Source: Moesziomyces globuligerus
Taxonomy: Eukaryota; Basidiomycota; Ustilaginomycetes; Ustilaginales; Ustilaginaceae
Assembly (NCBI GenBank): GCA_030849465.1
Contig: JARVLF010000016.1
Location: 124,001-188,000, forward strand
DNA length: 64,000 nucleotides
Direction: 5' to 3'
In this document: piece after piece, positions 29,401-40,345 of the stretch
How the letters are laid out: each line of letters begins with the position of its first letter
How positions within the stretch are numbered: the stretch's first letter is position 1
Notes under the pieces: model-generated
Database searches by the model: none
Seen by the model: the letters and a program-made list of their open reading frames with translations, nothing else
What the model was told of the DNA's origin: nothing
Translations under genes and position numbers: made by a program

Positions 29401-30956
29401 AGATACGCATCGCGTTGTCCGAGCTCGGCGTCGTCGTCATCATCGTCGTCGAGGCCGCTATCGGCACCGTCCTCCTCATAGTCCGAGGAGCTGTGCGTGA
29501 CTTGGTTGAGACTCCTCCTGCGCGTCATGGCGAGCTTGCCCGGCCAAGCCTGGCCGATCCAGTCGGTCTCGGGCACGGACGAGTGGCGCTGCAGGTTCGA
29601 CGGGCCCGAAGCTGTGGCCGGCGCGGTCGGGTCGCTGGCCGCCTCGGACTGCGCCGACGAATCTCGCACGCCAGTGGCGAGGCCCGCCGTCTTGGCGGGG
29701 ACCTTGACTGGCGATGCGGGCCGGAGCTGGGTCGGACTGCGACGGGCGATGGGGATGGGCAGAGCATCTAGCGGTTCGAGCGACGATACGTCCGGGAGGT
29801 ACGATGGGTCGGATGCGGCGCCGATCATCTCGGGCGAGGCGAGCGTCTGGGAGCGGCGTGGCCGGCGAGCGAGCTGGCTGGTGGTGGGCAGCGTACTGGC
29901 GAGCGCGGGAGCACTCGAGCTGGAAGCCGCGTCGGGATCTGCCGAGCCAAAGTAGCCGCCGGTCGCGACATCGCCTTGGGCCAGAAGCAAGGAAGGCGTA
30001 GCGGGGCGCAGCGCATTGGTGTTGCCATCGGTTGGAGAGAGCAGGGCAGACGAGGAGACCAGCGGCGCATCGCGGGCGGCATCACCGCGGTGACTGGCCG
30101 AGTAAGCGGAGGCCTTTGCGGTGCGCTGGGACGGTGGCAGCATGGTCGCAGCGCGGACAGGCTGTTTGCGTGCGGTCGTGGATGCGTCGTCATGATCGAT
30201 TCGCGAGCGTATGGACGGCGCATCGTCGATGACAGCCCGCTCGCGACTGGCGGCGAGTGCGGCGGCGTGAGATGGCTTGGAGGAAGAGGTCTCCTTGAAG
30301 AGATGAAGGCTGACGCTGGCCTTGCGGCCGGTGCTCAGCATGGCGGGAGGCAAGCTGAGCTCAAAGTCGTTGCGCGAGGCGTCTGCAAACTCGCGGCCGA
30401 TGACCTCGTCATGGTGGAGGTTGAGAGAGCGACCGGGCGTGCTCCTTGCGCTCTTGGTGCCGGGGCTGTCGCGCTTGATGGGCACGCGGCCGAAGGTGTA
30501 GGTCTCCGGAGGCGAGAAGGGCGTACGGACGAGAAACGAGCTGGATCCAGCCGGGGATGCCGAGGCTGCAGGTGGCAACGCTGCAAAGCTGTCTGCGCGA
30601 GATGTAGACGCCTTGGTAGGCGAGGTTGACGAGCTCGACGCGCGTGCAGACGCGTCGTATGCTATGATGCCGGCTGCTGTGTTAGCCGCGTGCGCCGCAT
30701 GTGGTGACGTGCCGGAAGCAGGCTGAGGCGGCAGGGGTGGCGAGAGGAGCTGTGCTATCGAGGGGCTTGTGTAAGAGCTGACGATGGTGGTGCCCGAGAC
30801 GACCCTGCTCGCCGGTGGGGAGAACGACGTCTGGACCGGTTGTGGGAAGTTGGGCGGCAGAGCGACGTGGAGCGAAGCTGTGGTCGCTGTGGAAGGTGCG
30901 CCCGACGCTGGCAGCGGATCCTGGCTGCCGTGTGTTTGCGACATGTCGGGCCACAC
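26469..30956 (-). CDS. KCS1: Inositol hexakisphosphate kinase
   Basis: This 1495-residue kinase of the IPK family would pyrophosphorylate InsP6 to 5-InsP7. The catalytic region lies at the C-terminus (about 1165-1470). It has the inositol-binding motif [14 protein letters not shown] (near 1170), [19 protein letters not shown], the [12 protein letters not shown] motif (near 1280) and the metal-binding IDFAH (near 1380). A further conserved segment, [15 protein letters not shown], lies in the middle and joins the kinase core as in yeast Kcs1. The first roughly 550 residues are Ser/Ala/Pro-rich and probably disordered; an acidic run of seven Asp sits near 500. The intronless frame may start at Met1 or Met5. 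It is located between PPN1 and a kelch/BTB gene, all on the minus strand. Confidence 0.93.
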   Translation of the reverse strand: MWPDMSQTHGSQDPLPASGAPSTATTASLHVALPPNFPQPVQTSFSPPASRVVSGTTIVSSYTSPSIAQLLSPPLPPQPASGTSPHAAHAANTAAGIIAYDASARASSSSTSPTKASTSRADSFAALPPAASASPAGSSSFLVRTPFSPPETYTFGRVPIKRDSPGTKSARSTPGRSLNLHHDEVIGREFADASRNDFELSLPPAMLSTGRKASVSLHLFKETSSSKPSHAAALAASRERAVIDDAPSIRSRIDHDDASTTARKQPVRAATMLPPSQRTAKASAYSASHRGDAARDAPLVSSSALLSPTDGNTNALRPATPSLLLAQGDVATGGYFGSADPDAASSSSAPALASTLPTTSQLARRPRRSQTLASPEMIGAASDPSYLPDVSSLEPLDALPIPIARRSPTQLRPASPVKVPAKTAGLATGVRDSSAQSEAASDPTAPATASGPSNLQRHSSVPETDWIGQAWPGKLAMTRRRSLNQVTHSSSDYEEDGADSGLDDDDDDDAELGQRDAYLDLTSSDDERTSVLAHATADEDDLQMSGSEWEADRMQRPPRGAQIEAPEDEPPAVVQLQPYHNQVGGHNSIFQFSKRAVCKPLVGRENEFYEAVEREHPILLAFIPQYLGVLNVTYRHVDEQQQAQEAADAQADRAAEAKDLASGTAELDAPAVVVDTAARTAAVDAQAELAERPRSDSRSGRARRKVFEGQEDWGKEIPEVSLDLNRHIVPEWMLRRCRLAPSLASGVDAVRGRGSGSGSRSQSRESGASRSARAMTVPEVQVRTGDGADAVPCSPLASFERAARYRSDRPTSSSSQAAGKGLSSSPLTPAVSPDASPRSTRSMAGADWGGRAREPDSDRLHSSSYGHSSSGLGPLARSRSPARSALSMTSRTPSQASQSQTPAGLAYGAQTLNGIHGRGITTVNRKLQEQVLREVFSSPMLKDGLEPRYGSSAKRNARKNRRRLAKAWEESEEGERLRMTRNLGHTPRSKETLTAASALRSDARTPDPVSSGRMSVASEFTPTAASSPIHYRGQARHPSTPPRTPPRSTSSLTASTSAVSKLATADYTSPPAAALSSMARNEALTHHPRRVLSDVSLALKPIPAGASSSSLAKAAVAAASSGAVELEGVEGEVEMLSLEDAAPREAVEAAEQTRQEQFLLMEDLTGRLKSPCVLDLKMGTRQYGLDATDAKKKSQTKKCDKTTSRSHGVRICGMQVYDCVADAFLFQDKYYGRKVKPDEFAAALARFFYDGERLLMHHVPLILQKIYHLARIVWGLKGYRFYASSLLFIYDGDCETQKRLHDEFDRRCARGEGGTVAPSQMIVGTNAAPAVGEEAAEGGASYSIGSSPLLGPMGSASHPATGSEPALRRRRRRGEINIRIIDFAHCTTGHDYDFGHDDADERAQPSLPKARFPPKLVDGPDSGYLYGLRNLARSFEEIWNTERRRRSEVRSRLDADTDEEGRYVGDLGDLKVLGREVFDEIFGDGTHGLNGYVST

Positions 30957-31811
30957 GAGGCAGGGCTACTTCGAAGGACGTCGGTCACGAGAGGGCAGGC
31001 AAGGCGCGTATCAGAGCCGAGACATTGTCGAAGCGGTCGGGTTTGCGGCCTTCAGCATGCGTACGCGAGTGTAGGTGTGCGCGTTCAGGTGCGATGATGC
31101 GAGTGTGCAGTGATGATGACGCCTGCGTCTGCGGATCGTGACGAGTGGGGGAGATGGTGGAGGTGAGCGGTTGAGATAGCGCCGATTGTGGGTGCGTGCA
31201 GTCACCGCATCCTACACTCGCTGGCCGCCCTTGGCTCGGCTCATCATCGGCTGTCCTCAGCTGCACCGAGCTGAGCGATGGCGCGCCGATGAGCTGACCA
31301 GCGAGTCGCAACTAACATTCAATAAAGCTGCGAAAAAAGCGTCGAAATTGGCGATATATTTGGCTGTGGGTTCGGTGATTAAATTGAACAGCTGCGCACG
31401 CTCCTGTACCACTATAATAAGTCAAGTTGCTGCATGGGCTCGGCTCACCACGGCGCATCATCCACGCACACTGCAGAGCACGCCCTGGCGCGCATGCCAC
31501 GTTCCCTCGCAGAGCCCCACCGCCGCCATCCACGCCCGAGTGGCTGCATGGTCGAGATGACACATGCGAACGTGCCTGCCTCGCGTGTCAGTGTTGCATC
31601 CGGCATCTTGACCCCCTCCGGCAATGCAGCCAGCTTGATCCCGCCCGCATTCCCATTCGTGTCCCACCGAGCCCGCTTCATTTCTTGGCCTTGGCACACG
31701 CTCATGAAGCAAACAGTCGCTGCGTGGATCGGCAAGTCGATTGGTATATTGCTTGGCTCGATCCGATCGGGCGCACGCATGTGTGTGTGTGTGTGTGTGT
31801 GAGTCTCTATA
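30957..31811. promoter_or_regulatory. KCS1 upstream region
   Basis: Some 850 bp of non-coding sequence between the KCS1 start and the 3' end of the kelch/BTB gene, including AT-richer sequence near 31310-31420 and a GT repeat at its right end. It presumably contains the KCS1 promoter. No gene was recognised. Confidence 0.45.
31780..31801. repeat. (GT)n microsatellite
   Basis: About 11 GT units immediately downstream of the kelch/BTB stop codon, probably in its 3' UTR. Confidence 0.9.
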
Positions 31812-34800
31812 TCACGAGGTGATTCTAGTCTTGCCCGAGCTGCGTCCGCTGAGCGAGTTGGCGCTGCGATTGCCCCTCGGCATCCCCTTGAGGCCGGCTG
31901 CGCTCGACATCATGGGCGGCGGCGGGGCGCTGAACCACGGACTCGCCGTCGTCGCCGTCGTCACCGACCACTCGCCGCGCTTGGAGGGTGCCAGCATCGC
32001 CGGCGAGCGCGGGCTGCACGCCGTGCGCAGACTGCTGCCCGTGCGCGGACTAGCGGTGCTCGTCCCCGACTGCGAGTCCGACGGTCCCGACGAGCGTCGC
32101 GACGACGAAGCCGTCGCTCCCTCTGCGCCCCTCGCCGCACCGGCGGTGTACAGCGCAAAGTCGCTGCTCGACGGCGCCGGCGTCGGACCCGAACTTCCCT
32201 TGGGCCCGAACACCGCCTCGGCCGCCAGCCGCTTGTACTCGGCCTTCTCCGCCTTCTTCCTCTGCTTCTCCTCCTTCTCCAGCCGCTTGCGCTCCTCCTT
32301 CTGCAGCTTGGTGATCTCCTTGGCCGAAAGGTGGCTCACGTCCTGCGCGATCTCGATCCCCGTCAGCGGCGTCGCCACGGCCTCGCTAGCCGACGTTGTC
32401 GCGCCACTCGTCGCGCTCGAGAGGCTGTACTGCGACGCCGAGCGCGACGCCTGGTCCTGCTCCGACCGCGGCCCGTACGAGTTGACCGCAAACTGCTCGC
32501 TCGCGGGCGACGAAGCCGCCGGCGCCTGCAGGTGGCGACGCTTCGGATCCATCGTCAGCGCCGGCGAGTTGAGACCCGACGACGCCGCACTCGCCATGCC
32601 CGAGGCGACGGCGGCATCGCGCGACGTCATCGAGTGCCGCGGGAGCCGGAACCGGCTCGACCACTCGTCGCCGGCCAACAGCGGCGACGACGTCGCACTC
32701 GAGCTCGCGCGTCGGTCGAGCAGCCCGCTCCCTGGCCCCGTCGCCTGGACCCGCGTCGCCGCGCTGCCATCCGCGCCTCCGTCGAATCCGAGCGAGCTCT
32801 CGGCCCGCGGCGCTTCCAGCACCACGGGCTCGTCGAGCTGCAGCGAGGTGCTCACCGTCGTGGTGCGACCAAACAGGCTGAATCGCTTGCGTGCCGAAGC
32901 ACCCAAGCCGGCATCCGGCGCACCCGCCTCGTGCATGGCCACGGCGTGCGTCGACGGCGCCTCGATGCGGCTCGCCTCTTGCAGCGCCGACGAGGTCGCC
33001 ATGTACTTGTCCAGCCTGCTGCTGGCAAAGTCCTGGGCCGAGGTGAGCTTGCGGTAGTCCGGGCCGTCGCGGTCGTCGAGCGATTCGACCTCGTTGAGAT
33101 AGGCGAGCGCGCTGCCTTGCACGGGTGCATCGGTGGACGACGAGAATGAGTCGCCGCGTCGATCGAGGAAGCTCTGGTACACCGAGTTGGGCGTCAGCGG
33201 GCCATGCGAGCTCGCCGTGTCCGAGCCCGCACGCGACATGGACGGCACCGGCGACGGCATCTGCAACATCGGCGACGACAGCGCACCCAAGCCATTTGCG
33301 CCCATCGCTCCGCGCTGGTGCGTGCCCGAGCCGCCACGCAGCGTGCCCGAAGACAGCTGGCTAGGGCCCGCGCCGTTGCTGCCGCTGCCGTGGTGCGAGG
33401 AGGAGCCAGATCGATCGCGCGAGGGTCCGTCGCCGCGTCCCTGCGCGTTTCGCTCCAGCGCGCCTCCGCCGCCGCCGCCACCGGCGTTGGGACCGACGCC
33501 GTGCTTCTGCAGCCAGCGTGCGATGGCCATGACGACGCGGAGCGCGCGGATCTGCAGTCCCTCGCAGCCACAGAGCGAGGCGGCTTCGTAGAGGCACACC
33601 GCCAGTCGGTGGCGCTCCTCGGGATGCAGACCGAGCGACTCGGCAGGACGGAAGAGCTCGAGCCCGCCGCTGTCGCCGCCGTCGAGTGCGTGGGTCATGG
33701 ACGACGACGGCGAGAGTGCATCGGCGGTGCGCGAGGGCGACGGCTTGGGGTTCAGATCGTCGGCCAGCGCCACATGCGCCGCATGACGCGCCCACACGGC
33801 GAGCTCGTCCATGTTGTACGTTCTGGCGAGCACCATGAGCGCACACACGACGGCCGGATGCCTCTGGAGCGCCGTGCCGATGCGCAGCGTGTAGAGGTAT
33901 TGGAGCAGCGCCAGCACCACGGGCGAAGGCTCCGAGATCTGGAGGTGGCGCGGCTGGAAGCGCGGATCCTTGATGCGGTGCTTCGCGCCGTCGCCGGCGG
34001 AAGGCGGCATGACGAGCGGGTCGACGGGCTCCTCGTCGTCGTCGTCCTCGGCGAGGAAGTCGGCGATGTCCTCCGGAATGATGCCGAGGCCAAACTGTTC
34101 GTTGGTGGCCGGATAGGCGATGCGGAGGGTGCGCCTGGCCTTCCTGCGGTACTCGTCCATCTTGACGCGGAACCAGGGCCAGCGCGCCTCGAGCAGCGCA
34201 CGGTCGCATCCGATGCGCAGACCGTCAGAGCAGACGATCTCAAAGTCGCCGCGCCCGCCGAGGTTGAGTGTCTCGAGGCGAGCTTCGACGTCGGCGAGAG
34301 TGGGCGAAGTGGCATCGGCCGCGGCGGGGCGGGCAACTGCAGCGCCAGCACGGGCGAGCGCCTGTGCCGAGGCCATGGCGGAGGGCGCGGTGGCCGCGAG
34401 CTTGTCGAGGCCGAGCTGGACGGCGGGCTCGGAGAGGGGCGAGGCTGGAGGCTGGTAGATCCCCCAGGCCTCGAGCTCGAGCACAACAACGTGGTCCCAG
34501 TTGGTCTGGCGGTGGTTGTAGTCGCTGACCAGATCGCGCTCCTTGTGGCCGACGACGACGAGGCGGTTCTTGGCGGGCCACAGGAGCGCGCGGTTCCAGC
34601 TGCCCGTGGAGAGTGCGGAGCCGGACTCGATCCTGGACCAGACCATGGTGGGAAGGTGGAGCGCCCAGATGGAGAAGCTCTGCGTGGCGTTGGCGAGATA
34701 AGTGCCGGAGATGAGCAGATACGGGCCCAGGAGGGCGCCCGTGGGGAAGCGGAGGCCGGGTGGGAGGGTGACGCCGCCCATGTCGTGCGATCGGTCCTGG

Positions 34801-35969
34801 AGCGAGACCAAAGGGCCGGAGGTGGAAGGCGCCGAGGCTTGACTAGGGGTCAGGGGGCCTTCTGCATCGAGGGCGGACTCCTGGGAGGCGTTGGAGGTGC
34901 TCCGAGCGCGGCGCTGAGCGGTGTCAGCATGCGTGGAAGCCGTTGGGTCGGCGCGGAAGGTGAGCACCTCGAGCTCCCTGCGGACGTCGGTGAAGTTGTA
35001 GTTGGAGTAGAGGTAGACGGGGAGAGGCTCGTCGGCGGCGGGAGCGTAGCTCATAGGCAAGGGGTTCTGCTCGACCTTGGCGGGGTTGTGCGGCACGCCG
35101 TCTTGGTGAGCATGGGAGTTGCCGTTGGGCGCCGCGGGGGTGGAGGTGGATGGCGATGTGGCGGCGCTGGGAGCGTTCGTGCCGTCTGCGCCCGAGAGCG
35201 GATCCTTGGCGCGCGGATAGCACTTTGCCTTTTGGCCGTCCTTGTAGAGGAGCTTTGCACCGACGGCGAGCGAGCGGTAGCTTCCGCACTGCTTGCGGAA
35301 GCGCTGGGCGCCGATCCACTGGTTTTGGGAGAGGCTGAACAGGTTGATGGACTCGACGTACTGGTTTGCGAGGTTCTGGCCGCCCACGATGGAGAGAGTG
35401 TCGCCGGAGAGCGAGGAGAGATGGGCGTATCGGGGCGCAGGGCGGAGCGAGTGCTCTTGCGAGCCGGAAGCTGCGGAGTCGGAGGCGGCGTCCGAGTGGC
35501 GGGATACGACGTCGAAGGAGTAGTCCCACTGCTGCGTGGCGAGGTCGAATGCGAGCAGTTCGTCGAGCACGCAGAGCTCGTCGGCGGGCGTCGCGGGCGC
35601 GTTGGGATCTTGGGAGGAGCGTTGTGGCTGGGAGTAGCCCATGCCGCCGAAGAAGAGGATCTTGTCGTTCCAAAGGTCTGCCGAGTGAAAGTAGCGGGGC
35701 TGGGGGTGTTGAGGATGGTCGGAGCCGTTGCGCTTCGTGGTAGGGTTGAGCTTGGACCACTTCATCTCGTCGAGATCGAGGCGATAGAGCGAGTTGACCA
35801 TGCGGCGGCTGCTGACGAGGCGGCCACCGAAGAGGTAGACGTGAGCGGACTTGACGGCGCCATTGTGCTTGTGCTCGACGAGGGTGGCCGAGGCGCCGAC
35901 GAGCGGAGGTGGCACTTCGCCGGCGCAGAGGTGGAGGCGCGACGAGAGGTTGGCGATGGAGGGATGCAT
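31812..35969 (-). CDS. Large kelch-repeat / BTB protein, possibly Ral2-like
   Basis: The 1385-residue protein has an N-terminal kelch propeller (about 20-500) with recurrent blades such as VYLFGGRLVSSRRMVNSLYRLD, ILFFGGMGY, LSIVGGQN and LLISGTY. A BTB/POZ-like domain begins near 570 (GDFEIVCSDGLRIGCDRALL). It is interrupted by an acidic loop (AEDDDDEEPVD) and resumes near 680-740 (VVLALLQYLYTLRIG, MDELAVWARHAAHVAL). The C-terminal half is Ser/Ala/Gly-rich apart from a charged coiled coil near 1213-1250 (KLQKEERKRLEKEEKQRKK). Kelch followed by BTB matches fission-yeast Ral2, which acts in Ras signalling, and similar fungal scaffold proteins; it could alternatively be a cullin-3 type adaptor. 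No catalytic residues are expected. The gene is intronless. Confidence 0.75.
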   Translation of the reverse strand: MHPSIANLSSRLHLCAGEVPPPLVGASATLVEHKHNGAVKSAHVYLFGGRLVSSRRMVNSLYRLDLDEMKWSKLNPTTKRNGSDHPQHPQPRYFHSADLWNDKILFFGGMGYSQPQRSSQDPNAPATPADELCVLDELLAFDLATQQWDYSFDVVSRHSDAASDSAASGSQEHSLRPAPRYAHLSSLSGDTLSIVGGQNLANQYVESINLFSLSQNQWIGAQRFRKQCGSYRSLAVGAKLLYKDGQKAKCYPRAKDPLSGADGTNAPSAATSPSTSTPAAPNGNSHAHQDGVPHNPAKVEQNPLPMSYAPAADEPLPVYLYSNYNFTDVRRELEVLTFRADPTASTHADTAQRRARSTSNASQESALDAEGPLTPSQASAPSTSGPLVSLQDRSHDMGGVTLPPGLRFPTGALLGPYLLISGTYLANATQSFSIWALHLPTMVWSRIESGSALSTGSWNRALLWPAKNRLVVVGHKERDLVSDYNHRQTNWDHVVVLELEAWGIYQPPASPLSEPAVQLGLDKLAATAPSAMASAQALARAGAAVARPAAADATSPTLADVEARLETLNLGGRGDFEIVCSDGLRIGCDRALLEARWPWFRVKMDEYRRKARRTLRIAYPATNEQFGLGIIPEDIADFLAEDDDDEEPVDPLVMPPSAGDGAKHRIKDPRFQPRHLQISEPSPVVLALLQYLYTLRIGTALQRHPAVVCALMVLARTYNMDELAVWARHAAHVALADDLNPKPSPSRTADALSPSSSMTHALDGGDSGGLELFRPAESLGLHPEERHRLAVCLYEAASLCGCEGLQIRALRVVMAIARWLQKHGVGPNAGGGGGGGALERNAQGRGDGPSRDRSGSSSHHGSGSNGAGPSQLSSGTLRGGSGTHQRGAMGANGLGALSSPMLQMPSPVPSMSRAGSDTASSHGPLTPNSVYQSFLDRRGDSFSSSTDAPVQGSALAYLNEVESLDDRDGPDYRKLTSAQDFASSRLDKYMATSSALQEASRIEAPSTHAVAMHEAGAPDAGLGASARKRFSLFGRTTTVSTSLQLDEPVVLEAPRAESSLGFDGGADGSAATRVQATGPGSGLLDRRASSSATSSPLLAGDEWSSRFRLPRHSMTSRDAAVASGMASAASSGLNSPALTMDPKRRHLQAPAASSPASEQFAVNSYGPRSEQDQASRSASQYSLSSATSGATTSASEAVATPLTGIEIAQDVSHLSAKEITKLQKEERKRLEKEEKQRKKAEKAEYKRLAAEAVFGPKGSSGPTPAPSSSDFALYTAGAARGAEGATASSSRRSSGPSDSQSGTSTASPRTGSSLRTACSPRSPAMLAPSKRGEWSVTTATTASPWFSAPPPPMMSSAAGLKGMPRGNRSANSLSGRSSGKTRITS

Positions 35970-38900
35970 GGTGATGAGCTTGGGCTAGCGGGAAGCACTA
36001 GGGACTTGAGAGTGCCGGCCACGGAGGCCTGGAAGGCTGCTGGGTGTGTTCAGAAGCGAGCCGGGCGCGACGAGCAGCGGCGCATCGCAGGCGAACTTGG
36101 ATTGAGGTCGAGACAGGAGCAGCGAGGCCAATGATGCGACCAGTGCAGCGTGTGTGGCGCGAACGAGACGGAGCGTGAGTGCGTGAGATGGTGGTGGTGC
36201 GAAGGGTAGCTGGGTTAGGAGCGGATGTCGGGGATGATGGTGGTGATGGGACAGGAGCTGTGTGCGAGCGTCGTGTCTGGTGCGATGCGGTGCAAAGGCG
36301 ATGCAGAGGCGATAGGCGTTGGAGCAGAGGGAGCGTTCGGCGATGGCGGGAGGCGGTCGAGCCGAACGAAGCAAGCATGCATGCAAGCAAGCGAAGATGC
36401 GATGTCGAGCTTGACGGAGAGAGAGAGGGAGAAGAAGCAGAGTCAAAGGGCCGACGACGATGCGATTCTTCTGTCTGGACTGCGCCGGCCGAGTGTTGAG
36501 TGGGCGCGCAGTTGGCTGCAGATGCAGAATGAAGCTTTGAAAGGCGGAACGCGAGGTGCCGTGCTGCTGCTCAACACAACAGGTGTTCTGTCTGGTCGTG
36601 TTCTGTGCATGAGCTCTCTCTCTCTCTCTTGTCCCTCTGCGCTGGGCCTTCAAATTCATTCGAGAAATTAGACCCTTTTTTTTTCTCGGTCGAAGGTCGT
36701 TAAGCTGCTGTCACGCTCGACAGATCTGGCTCGGCGGATTCTTGGCTTGGGATGGCTTCCGAAGCGAGTGCCATCTGGCTAAGATCGTGCAACGGCTCTG
36801 CACTCATGCTACTGTGATGCATCTGGGCTGCATGAGCACGCGGTTGGATTATTTCCAGCTCAGCTGCCAAAGCGCTGCCAACGCGCCAGGAGCGCACCAA
36901 TGTGACGATGCTTCTGAGATTGCAGCTCGCTTCCCTCTCGCCGAGCTCCGACGCTCGCTCCCCTTTCCTCGAGCCTTGACGCCTTGCGGCCCTCGCTCGT
37001 CCGACCCGATTCTGCAATACAGTACAGTATGCCAGTCGTGGCCCCGCCCATTAGCTGCGAGCCATGGAGTGTACTGTATCCAGGCTACCGCTCCCGTCGG
37101 CGCTCAACGCTCGACGTCGGTCGAGTCTCGGACGTGCCAACTCGGGCGCGCTAGTCTCAACCCACGCTACTCTAGCCGGCTTGGCCGTTGCCGGTCGCAC
37201 GAACCGACCGACCGACCAGCCAATGCTGACTACCGGAGACGAGCGGCCCTGTTCTGCTCTCGCCTTCGACCGTCGAGGTTCTGCTGTTCCAAAGTCGCAT
37301 CGGCGGACATCTGCCAGTCCTCATCGTCGAATCTCGCCGAGCGTTCGCGTCACCGACAGCCGAAGTGGCGGATGCGCCGGAGCGACGCCCACCGCACCAG
37401 CACAGGCGGCTTTCTTCTCCCCAGCCAACCTGCCGAAAATGAACGCTCAAAAACCGAGGCATCTCTGCTGCACCGAACAACGCAAGGCTGCCGCTTGCTT
37501 CTGAGATGGATGCAGATGGGCGCATGCCAAAATTCCGCCTCTGCTCCCGCCTTGTCAGAGATAAGCGGCCCTGCCGACGGTGTCGAATTTGCCACGCTGG
37601 GCCGATGATGGGGGCAAAGCTGCAAAGTGGGCAGCCAGCCAACCCTATGCGAGACATTGGCCGGTGTGCGTTTGGACGTGTCTAAATCCTCCAGGCTGGC
37701 GCGTTTCCCAGCCTCCGCATGTCGGGTGAGTTATTTAGCTTCGGTCTTGGCTCCCCTCAACCAGCCTGCCATTTGGGGCAAGGGCAACGAACGCCACTGC
37801 TGGAAGGATCGCGCAAAAGAAGAAGAAAATAGCAAAAAGACTCGACCGGAGCTCACCAGCAAACATGCGCACAAGCGCGAGCGGACTAAGCGAGACCGAC
37901 AAAGTGTCTTGTCTTGCAGCTCGCCCAGTTTGCCGAGCTCTGAAAGAGGGTGGGCAGATGCTTCTCTCGACCACCCTCGAATCGCCGTCCTCCTCGACTG
38001 TCATCGTCCACGCGGCCGCATTGTCTCGGAGCCAACTCAGGCGGTCCCACATGTCTGAGACCCGAGCGAGGAGCATCGTCTTGCCCCTTTCGCTCCACGA
38101 AGGCTGTCTCCGCCGCGTCGAGCCACAGAATCGAACGGCGAGATCCGATGAGCATCGGCCGTGTCGGATGCACCGCGGCTTGGCGGCAAGACTCGTGTGT
38201 GGCGGCGCGGAAAGCATGAATCGCAGATCTCCCAATGCCGCCTCCCACACCCGACGGCACTTTGTTCCAACCGTCCTCTATATCTTGCACGCGTGCCATC
38301 CTCCGACGCTGCGCTGCAGACGCATTCCAGACGGACTACAGACGGGGTTAGAGTCGGCCCGACTGACTCTGCGTCCGACGGACGCCATTTCTGCATTGCA
38401 GCCATCCGCTTCCGATGCCTACTGCTCAATTTGCATATCCCCGCCCCTAGCGCAGGTTTGCTTGCATGCAGTACTGTAATGATTGCGGCGCCATTTTTGG
38501 TCTCTTACGGCTCGCTCGCTGGCCGGCAATCGCTCCTATTAGAAGCCGACCTCCGTACTGCTCCGAGAGTGGTGCTGCAGTTGCAGCTGCAGCGCTGGGG
38601 TGTCGGAAATGCAATCCCCGCCGCCACCTTCTCGTCCCGGCACTGGACCCGGTGCAAGCCGCCGCCACGCCGAACCTCCATATTCACATTGGCTCTCCCA
38701 CCCGCACCTGAAGAAGAAAAAAATCTCCCACTCCTCGCTTAGCCTCGTCCAAAGCTGGCCACCATCGTTATCGCTCGGCTATCTCACACCATCCGAGCCC
38801 ATCTCGCGCGCTCCCGCTTGCTCATCCCACCTCCGCACCATCCCGAACTTCGATGCAGGGCCATGTGACCCGTTCTACCCATCGTCCCGACTAAGCTGTC

Positions 38901-38991
38901 TAGGGCAAATGCGGTGCAAAGCTCTTCGAACATGAAACGGCGGCCGGCTGCGCCTACATATACGCAACCCGAATTCGGGTGAATATGAAGC
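35970..38991. other. Gene-poor region, left part
   Basis: About 3 kb upstream of the kelch/BTB gene and left of a tRNA gene. A CT repeat (around 36617-36630) and a T-run (36676-36684) occur. Open frames exist on both strands but show no domain, no consistent codon bias and no plausible splice chain. It presumably includes the kelch/BTB promoter and leader. No transposon, rRNA or CRISPR-like structure was seen. Confidence 0.45.
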
Positions 38992-39095
38992 GGGCCAATC
39001 GTATAGTGGCTTATTATGCTGTCTTAGGGCTTCGCCTCCTTCTGGAGGTCGCACTAAGTTGACAGAGGTCCCCGGTTCGATTCCGGGTTGGCCCC
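38992..39095 (+). tRNA. tRNA-Pro(AGG) with 30-nt intron
   Basis: The cloverleaf is clear: a perfect 7-bp acceptor stem (GGGCCAA with TTGGCCC, discriminator C73), a D-arm with the GG pair, a perfect anticodon stem CTGTC/GACAG, variable loop AGGTC and T-arm CCCGG-TTCGATT-CCGGG. The anticodon loop TTAGGG+T gives AGG, reading CCU proline codons. A 30-nt intron occupies 39030-39059, after position 37 as in all eukaryotic nuclear tRNAs. It contains CCT, able to pair with the anticodon as the splicing endonuclease requires. Confidence 0.92.
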
Positions 39096-39100
39096 CTTCC

Positions 39101-39108
39101 TTTTTTTT
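39101..39108 (+). terminator. RNA polymerase III terminator of tRNA-Pro
   Basis: A run of eight T starts six bases after the tRNA 3' end, the standard Pol III stop signal. Confidence 0.9.
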
Positions 39109-40345
39109 GGTTTATTTTGTGGCCCCGATTTCACGGCGGCTCTTCTTTTCAACAACTTGAGCATTTCGACAGTACCGAGCTTCGAAGGCTGTCCTATCTT
39201 TCTGCATCGACCGACGGCGATTGGGACAGAATCGCTATTTCCACCCCTAGTACGACTTTCGGTACCGGGCGCGACAGATCTCTCACACAGGTTCAACGAC
39301 TATCTGCAAAGTCTATCGTAAAGACCGACTTTGAAGAGGACTTGACGGGAGGGGTCCCGATCATGCCGATGGCAGGCTGCGATCCCGATACGAATGCCGA
39401 TGCTGCGAGGCACGTTGGTGCGGGAAAATGCGCGTGCCTGCGGGCGATGCGTCTGGGGCGGGCGGGCGAAGATTCGAGGAATGTCACTTTGTGCGAACGC
39501 CGCCATTGGTGTTGTTGTCCTCATCCGCATCGTAGCTGGCGAGTGAACGCCTCGGCGACGTCGGTCCAACACATGCGGTCAAGCTGAAAGGACTGAGTGC
39601 AGTGAAAACGCTCTTTCCCGCCGCCGGACAGGTTGACATGTGCCGCTCAACGTGCACGCGCGACGCCCCATCGCCTATGTCCGCCTCGACACGCATGCAT
39701 CGCATCGCCAAAACGACCGATGCCTCGCTTTCGCATCTCGCTCGCTCCGGCTCCGCTTCATCGCTACAGAGACGAGTGGGGTAGGTTGTGAGCAGACACA
39801 CAGGATGGAACACGCATCGCGAGGCGAGGCTGCTTTTTGCTTCGCAGCCGCCTCCGAGCCTGACGCGCTCCGCTTCGCTTCCGGCGATCCGTACAGCATC
39901 TACCCACCCCGCGGCCTCAAGTCACTGCCATCTGTATGAGGTGAAGCTGCTTCTGCAGCATGCATGTCAGGACCGTGTGTGGCACCAACAAACAAGTCTC
40001 CCGACGTCCTCTTTGCGGGCGCATGGTTTGCCCATGCACAGCGAATCGTGTCTCCATCCACAGTGGGTGATGGCGCAGCCACTTTCCCAACACGGAAGAC
40101 GACGCAGAGACATGTAAGGCGGCAGGTGCAGTCGCAATATAATGACAACAGTGCCAAGTACGCTCCCCGCATGCAGCATCGCCTTTGCATACACGTTTGC
40201 TTCCCGCCCCCTTCATCCTTACCTACACCCCATCCTCACCCGTCCTGTTCACCCGCGCAACAAGAGTGGATCGACATCCACCACCACACATCCAACCCAT
40301 ATACCTGTACACCTGCCACGCGCTTTGCATCCGACCAAGGCAGAG
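39109..40345. promoter_or_regulatory. Region upstream of the small secreted protein gene
   Basis: About 1.2 kb of non-coding sequence between tRNA-Pro and the secreted protein start. Frames lack coding character. A C/A-rich leader (about 40200-40330) precedes the ATG, as in highly expressed fungal genes. It presumably contains the promoter of the secreted protein. Confidence 0.45.

Noticed and set aside
33204..36134. Antisense open frame of 976 codons
   Set aside because: Shadow of the kelch/BTB gene on the opposite strand; Arg/Ala/Gly-rich with no family motifs.
36742..37608. Plus-strand frame of 288 codons in the gene-poor region
   Set aside because: Residue composition looks random (Arg/Ser/Cys/Gln-rich), with no domain, no signal peptide and no splice continuation.
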